In this document: piece after piece, positions 62,405-64,000 of the stretch
How positions within the stretch are numbered: the stretch's first letter is position 1
How the letters are laid out: the number at the start of each line of letters is the position of its first letter
NCBI RefSeq assembly: GCF_046254905.1
Contig: NZ_CP158016.1
Coordinates: 1,240,001-1,304,000 of the forward strand
DNA length: 64,000 nt
From: Pseudaeromonas aegiceratis
Lineage (GTDB): Bacteria > Pseudomonadota > Gammaproteobacteria > Enterobacterales > Aeromonadaceae
Direction: 5' to 3'
Notes under the pieces: generated by a model
What the model saw: the letters and a program-made list of their open reading frames with translations, nothing else
Database searches by the model: none
What the model was told of the DNA's origin: nothing
Program-made: the position numbers and the translations under genes

Positions 62405-63255
62405 CGGCGGGCGCCGAAGTTAAGTGGCGCGGCCAACAGATTGCCCAGCCGCTCCTCCTGGTCGAAGCCATGGCGATAGGCCAGGTACAGGGGGCGGATG
62501 AGCGTCGGCGCGCCCTCCACCAGGTGCAGCTGCTCCTGCTTGAGGGCCTGGCTGACCAGATGACGGGGCAGGTAGCCGATGCCGCCGTGGGCCAGCAGAT
62601 GCTGCAGGGCCTGGGTGACGGAGCCGGTCTGCAGGGTGGGGGTGCGTTGCAGCAGCAGGGCCGGCATGCCTTGCTGGGCACTCTGTTGGCCGCATTCGAG
62701 CCAGATGAGTGGCTGGTTGGCGGTCTGCTCCAGGGTGAGCTGGGGTGTGCGACTCACCAGGGTCAGCTGGTATTCGGCCAGGGGACGGACCGTCACCTCG
62801 TCTATCTTGCTGGGCTCGGCGAGGATGGCCAGATCCAGGGTGCGTTCGAGCAACTGACGGCAGAGCTGTTCGCGGTTGGCGGTTTCCAGGCGCAGAGCCG
62901 GCTGGCTGCCTTGGGCAAACCAATGATCCAGCCAGGCCTGCAGGCCCATCTCCCAGCAGAACAGCGGTGCGCCCACCGCCAGCAGCTGCTGCTGGGCCTG
63001 ATCCCGGGCCAGCTCCTGCTTGGCGCGTCCCAGGGTCAGTAGTATGGTTTCGGCGTAGGGAATGAGGTGTTGCCCGGCGGTGGTCAGCTGGATGTTGTTG
63101 CGGTGGCGGGCAAACAGGGTGACTCCCAGTTGCTGCTCCAGCTGGCGGATCCGGAAGCTGACCGCCGATTGGGTCAGATACAGGTTTTCTGCCGCACGAC
63201 CAAAATGGCGAGTCTTGCTGACCTCGATGAAGGTGCGCAGCAGATCTGTATCCAT
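62401..63255 (-). CDS. hdfR: HdfR-like LysR-family regulator
   Basis: A 284-residue LysR regulator. The N-terminal helix-turn-helix MDTDLLRTFIEVSKTRHFGRAAENLYLTQSAVSFRIRQLE is almost that of E. coli HdfR, known as a repressor of flhDC and an activator of gltBD. The C-terminal ligand-binding domain follows. Its start overlaps the maoP stop (TAATG), so both are read together. In E. coli the same two genes are neighbours but divergent. Confidence 0.88.
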   Translation of the reverse strand: MDTDLLRTFIEVSKTRHFGRAAENLYLTQSAVSFRIRQLEQQLGVTLFARHRNNIQLTTAGQHLIPYAETILLTLGRAKQELARDQAQQQLLAVGAPLFCWEMGLQAWLDHWFAQGSQPALRLETANREQLCRQLLERTLDLAILAEPSKIDEVTVRPLAEYQLTLVSRTPQLTLEQTANQPLIWLECGQQSAQQGMPALLLQRTPTLQTGSVTQALQHLLAHGGIGYLPRHLVSQALKQEQLHLVEGAPTLIRPLYLAYRHGFDQEERLGNLLAAPLNFGARR

Positions 63256-63596
63256 TACTCCAGGGACTCGTCCACGGACTCGAAGCTGGCGCCGTCATCG
63301 CCGCCGGAGCCGGAGGCGGTGCACAGACGGTGTACCCGGCGGGGTCCGATCACCTTCAGGTATTTCAACCATACCTTGGCGAAGGAATGGCCGCTGGCAT
63401 CCCCCTGTTGCACCTTCTCCAGGAAGCTGGTTTCCAGCTCATCCTGCGGCTGGGTCTTGCCTTGATACAGACTGAGCATGGCGTGGCCATGCCGTTCGAG
63501 CAGGTCGGCTTCGGCGACGGTGAATTCGCCACTGCGGCGGATACCCCGGGGAAAGTGTTGCAAGTCATTAAAGCGCTTATCAGTTTCGAAGCTCAT
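63255..63596 (-). CDS. maoP: MaoP (YifE, DUF413), Ori macrodomain organisation protein
   Basis: A 113-residue DUF413 protein: MSFETDKRFNDLQHFPRGIRRSGEFTVAEADLLERHG at the start is characteristic, with a C-terminal acidic tail. MaoP helps organise the Ori macrodomain in E. coli with the nearby maoS site. Position next to hdfR supports the name. It probably starts a two-gene operon maoP-hdfR. Confidence 0.9.
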   Translation of the reverse strand: MSFETDKRFNDLQHFPRGIRRSGEFTVAEADLLERHGHAMLSLYQGKTQPQDELETSFLEKVQQGDASGHSFAKVWLKYLKVIGPRRVHRLCTASGSGGDDGASFESVDESLE

Positions 63597-63779
63597 ATGC
63601 TCGTATTCATCGTTGGTGGAACTGTCGCGGGCAAGTATGTTCAGGGGGCTACAGACTTAAAAATCGAGTTTTTTCATTTTACGATAAAAAAAATTAATCA
63701 AAAACGCGCAGCAGAAGAAAAGGCTCATATTTGAAGCCTCTATGGGGGGCGCAGCAGTAAAAACGACTAAAAAAGGCAC

Positions 63780-63810
63780 AAAAAAGGCCATTCCCTGGTA
63801 GGAATGGCCC
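63780..63810 (-). terminator. Terminator of the gene at the right edge
   Basis: On the minus strand GGCCATTCC / GGAATGGCC arms enclose a six-base loop and are followed by TTTTTTGTG. Confidence 0.85.
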
Positions 63811-63832
63811 GTGATGCCGGCCTGGCAGGGCA

Positions 63833-64000
63833 TTATTCCGCCATCGCAGGATTCATCAGCCGCTGCAGCAGGTCCCCCTCATACAGGGCGCGCTTGATCA
63901 GGGCATAGCCGCCTTGGGTGCCGGCCTGCTGAAAACGGGCCAGTTCGATGGGCAGATCCTGATGAAAGCTGGGCAGGGATTGCCGCTCGATGCAGCCTTG
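63833..64000 (-). CDS. 3' end of an unrecognised gene (partial)
   Basis: The last 55 codons of a gene that begins outside the window. The visible end (ERQSLPSFHQDLPIELARFQQAG, then LIKRALYEGDLLQRLMNPAMAE) is helical and soluble. I do not recognise the family. The reading frame is open to the edge, and a terminator follows 22 bases after the stop. Confidence 0.7.
   Translation of the reverse strand, partial: QGCIERQSLPSFHQDLPIELARFQQAGTQGGYALIKRALYEGDLLQRLMNPAMAE

Overview
The window reads as chromosomal DNA of a GC-rich, nitrogen-fixing gammaproteobacterium. Gene content and order (hinT-lpoB-thiK-ycfP-ndh, lolCDE, comEC-msbA-lpxK-ycaR-kdsB, xseA/guaBA, maoP-hdfR, feoABC) are close to the enterobacterial/Vibrio/Aeromonas arrangement. 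Together with nif genes this suggests a marine or brackish member of the Aeromonadales such as a Zobellella- or Oceanimonas-like organism. That placement is inference from gene order and composition, not a database match.

Layout. 1-7.6 kb: the 3' end of nifA, then mscK and pykF on the minus strand, then nifBQ behind a recognisable NifA site and sigma-54 promoter. In Klebsiella nifLA and nifBQ are adjacent; here two housekeeping genes separate them. 7.6-9.5 kb: a scarred zone with a deleted GGDEF gene, an unknown 159-residue protein, tRNA-Pro(GGG) and a badly decayed dihydroorotase gene. 9.6-20.7 kb: a PTPS-family protein, a chemoreceptor, the hinT-lpoB-thiK-lipoprotein-ycfP-ndh cluster, a GNAT-nitrilase fusion and an iron-sulfur protein. 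20.7-35 kb: mfd with a PilZ protein, lolCDE, and the comEC-msbA-lpxK-ycaR-kdsB envelope operon. 35-42 kb: fbp, a periplasmic binding protein, xseA and the guaBA purine genes.

42-49.6 kb is the most unusual part. A 7.6-kb island sits exactly between two identical 66-bp direct repeats that begin in the last codons of guaA and include its terminator. It carries a Fic-family protein with its own DNA-binding domain and a striking set of operator half-sites, a 1282-residue protein that appears to fuse an Mrr-like PD-(D/E)XK nuclease to a STAND NTPase and a long helical sensor region, and a HipBA-like module. No integrase is visible. This looks like a small defence/toxin-antitoxin island; the large protein is the best candidate for an undescribed antiphage system.

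49.6-64 kb: a leucine-rich-repeat protein kinase just outside the island, ybjQ, lysC under a lysine riboswitch and with a TTG start, argA, a HAD phosphatase, a DUF4357 protein, DNA polymerase II, an SUI1-family factor, feoABC behind FNR- and Fur-like sites, a YfcE phosphodiesterase, hdfR and maoP. The last 168 bases hold the 3' end of an unrecognised gene.
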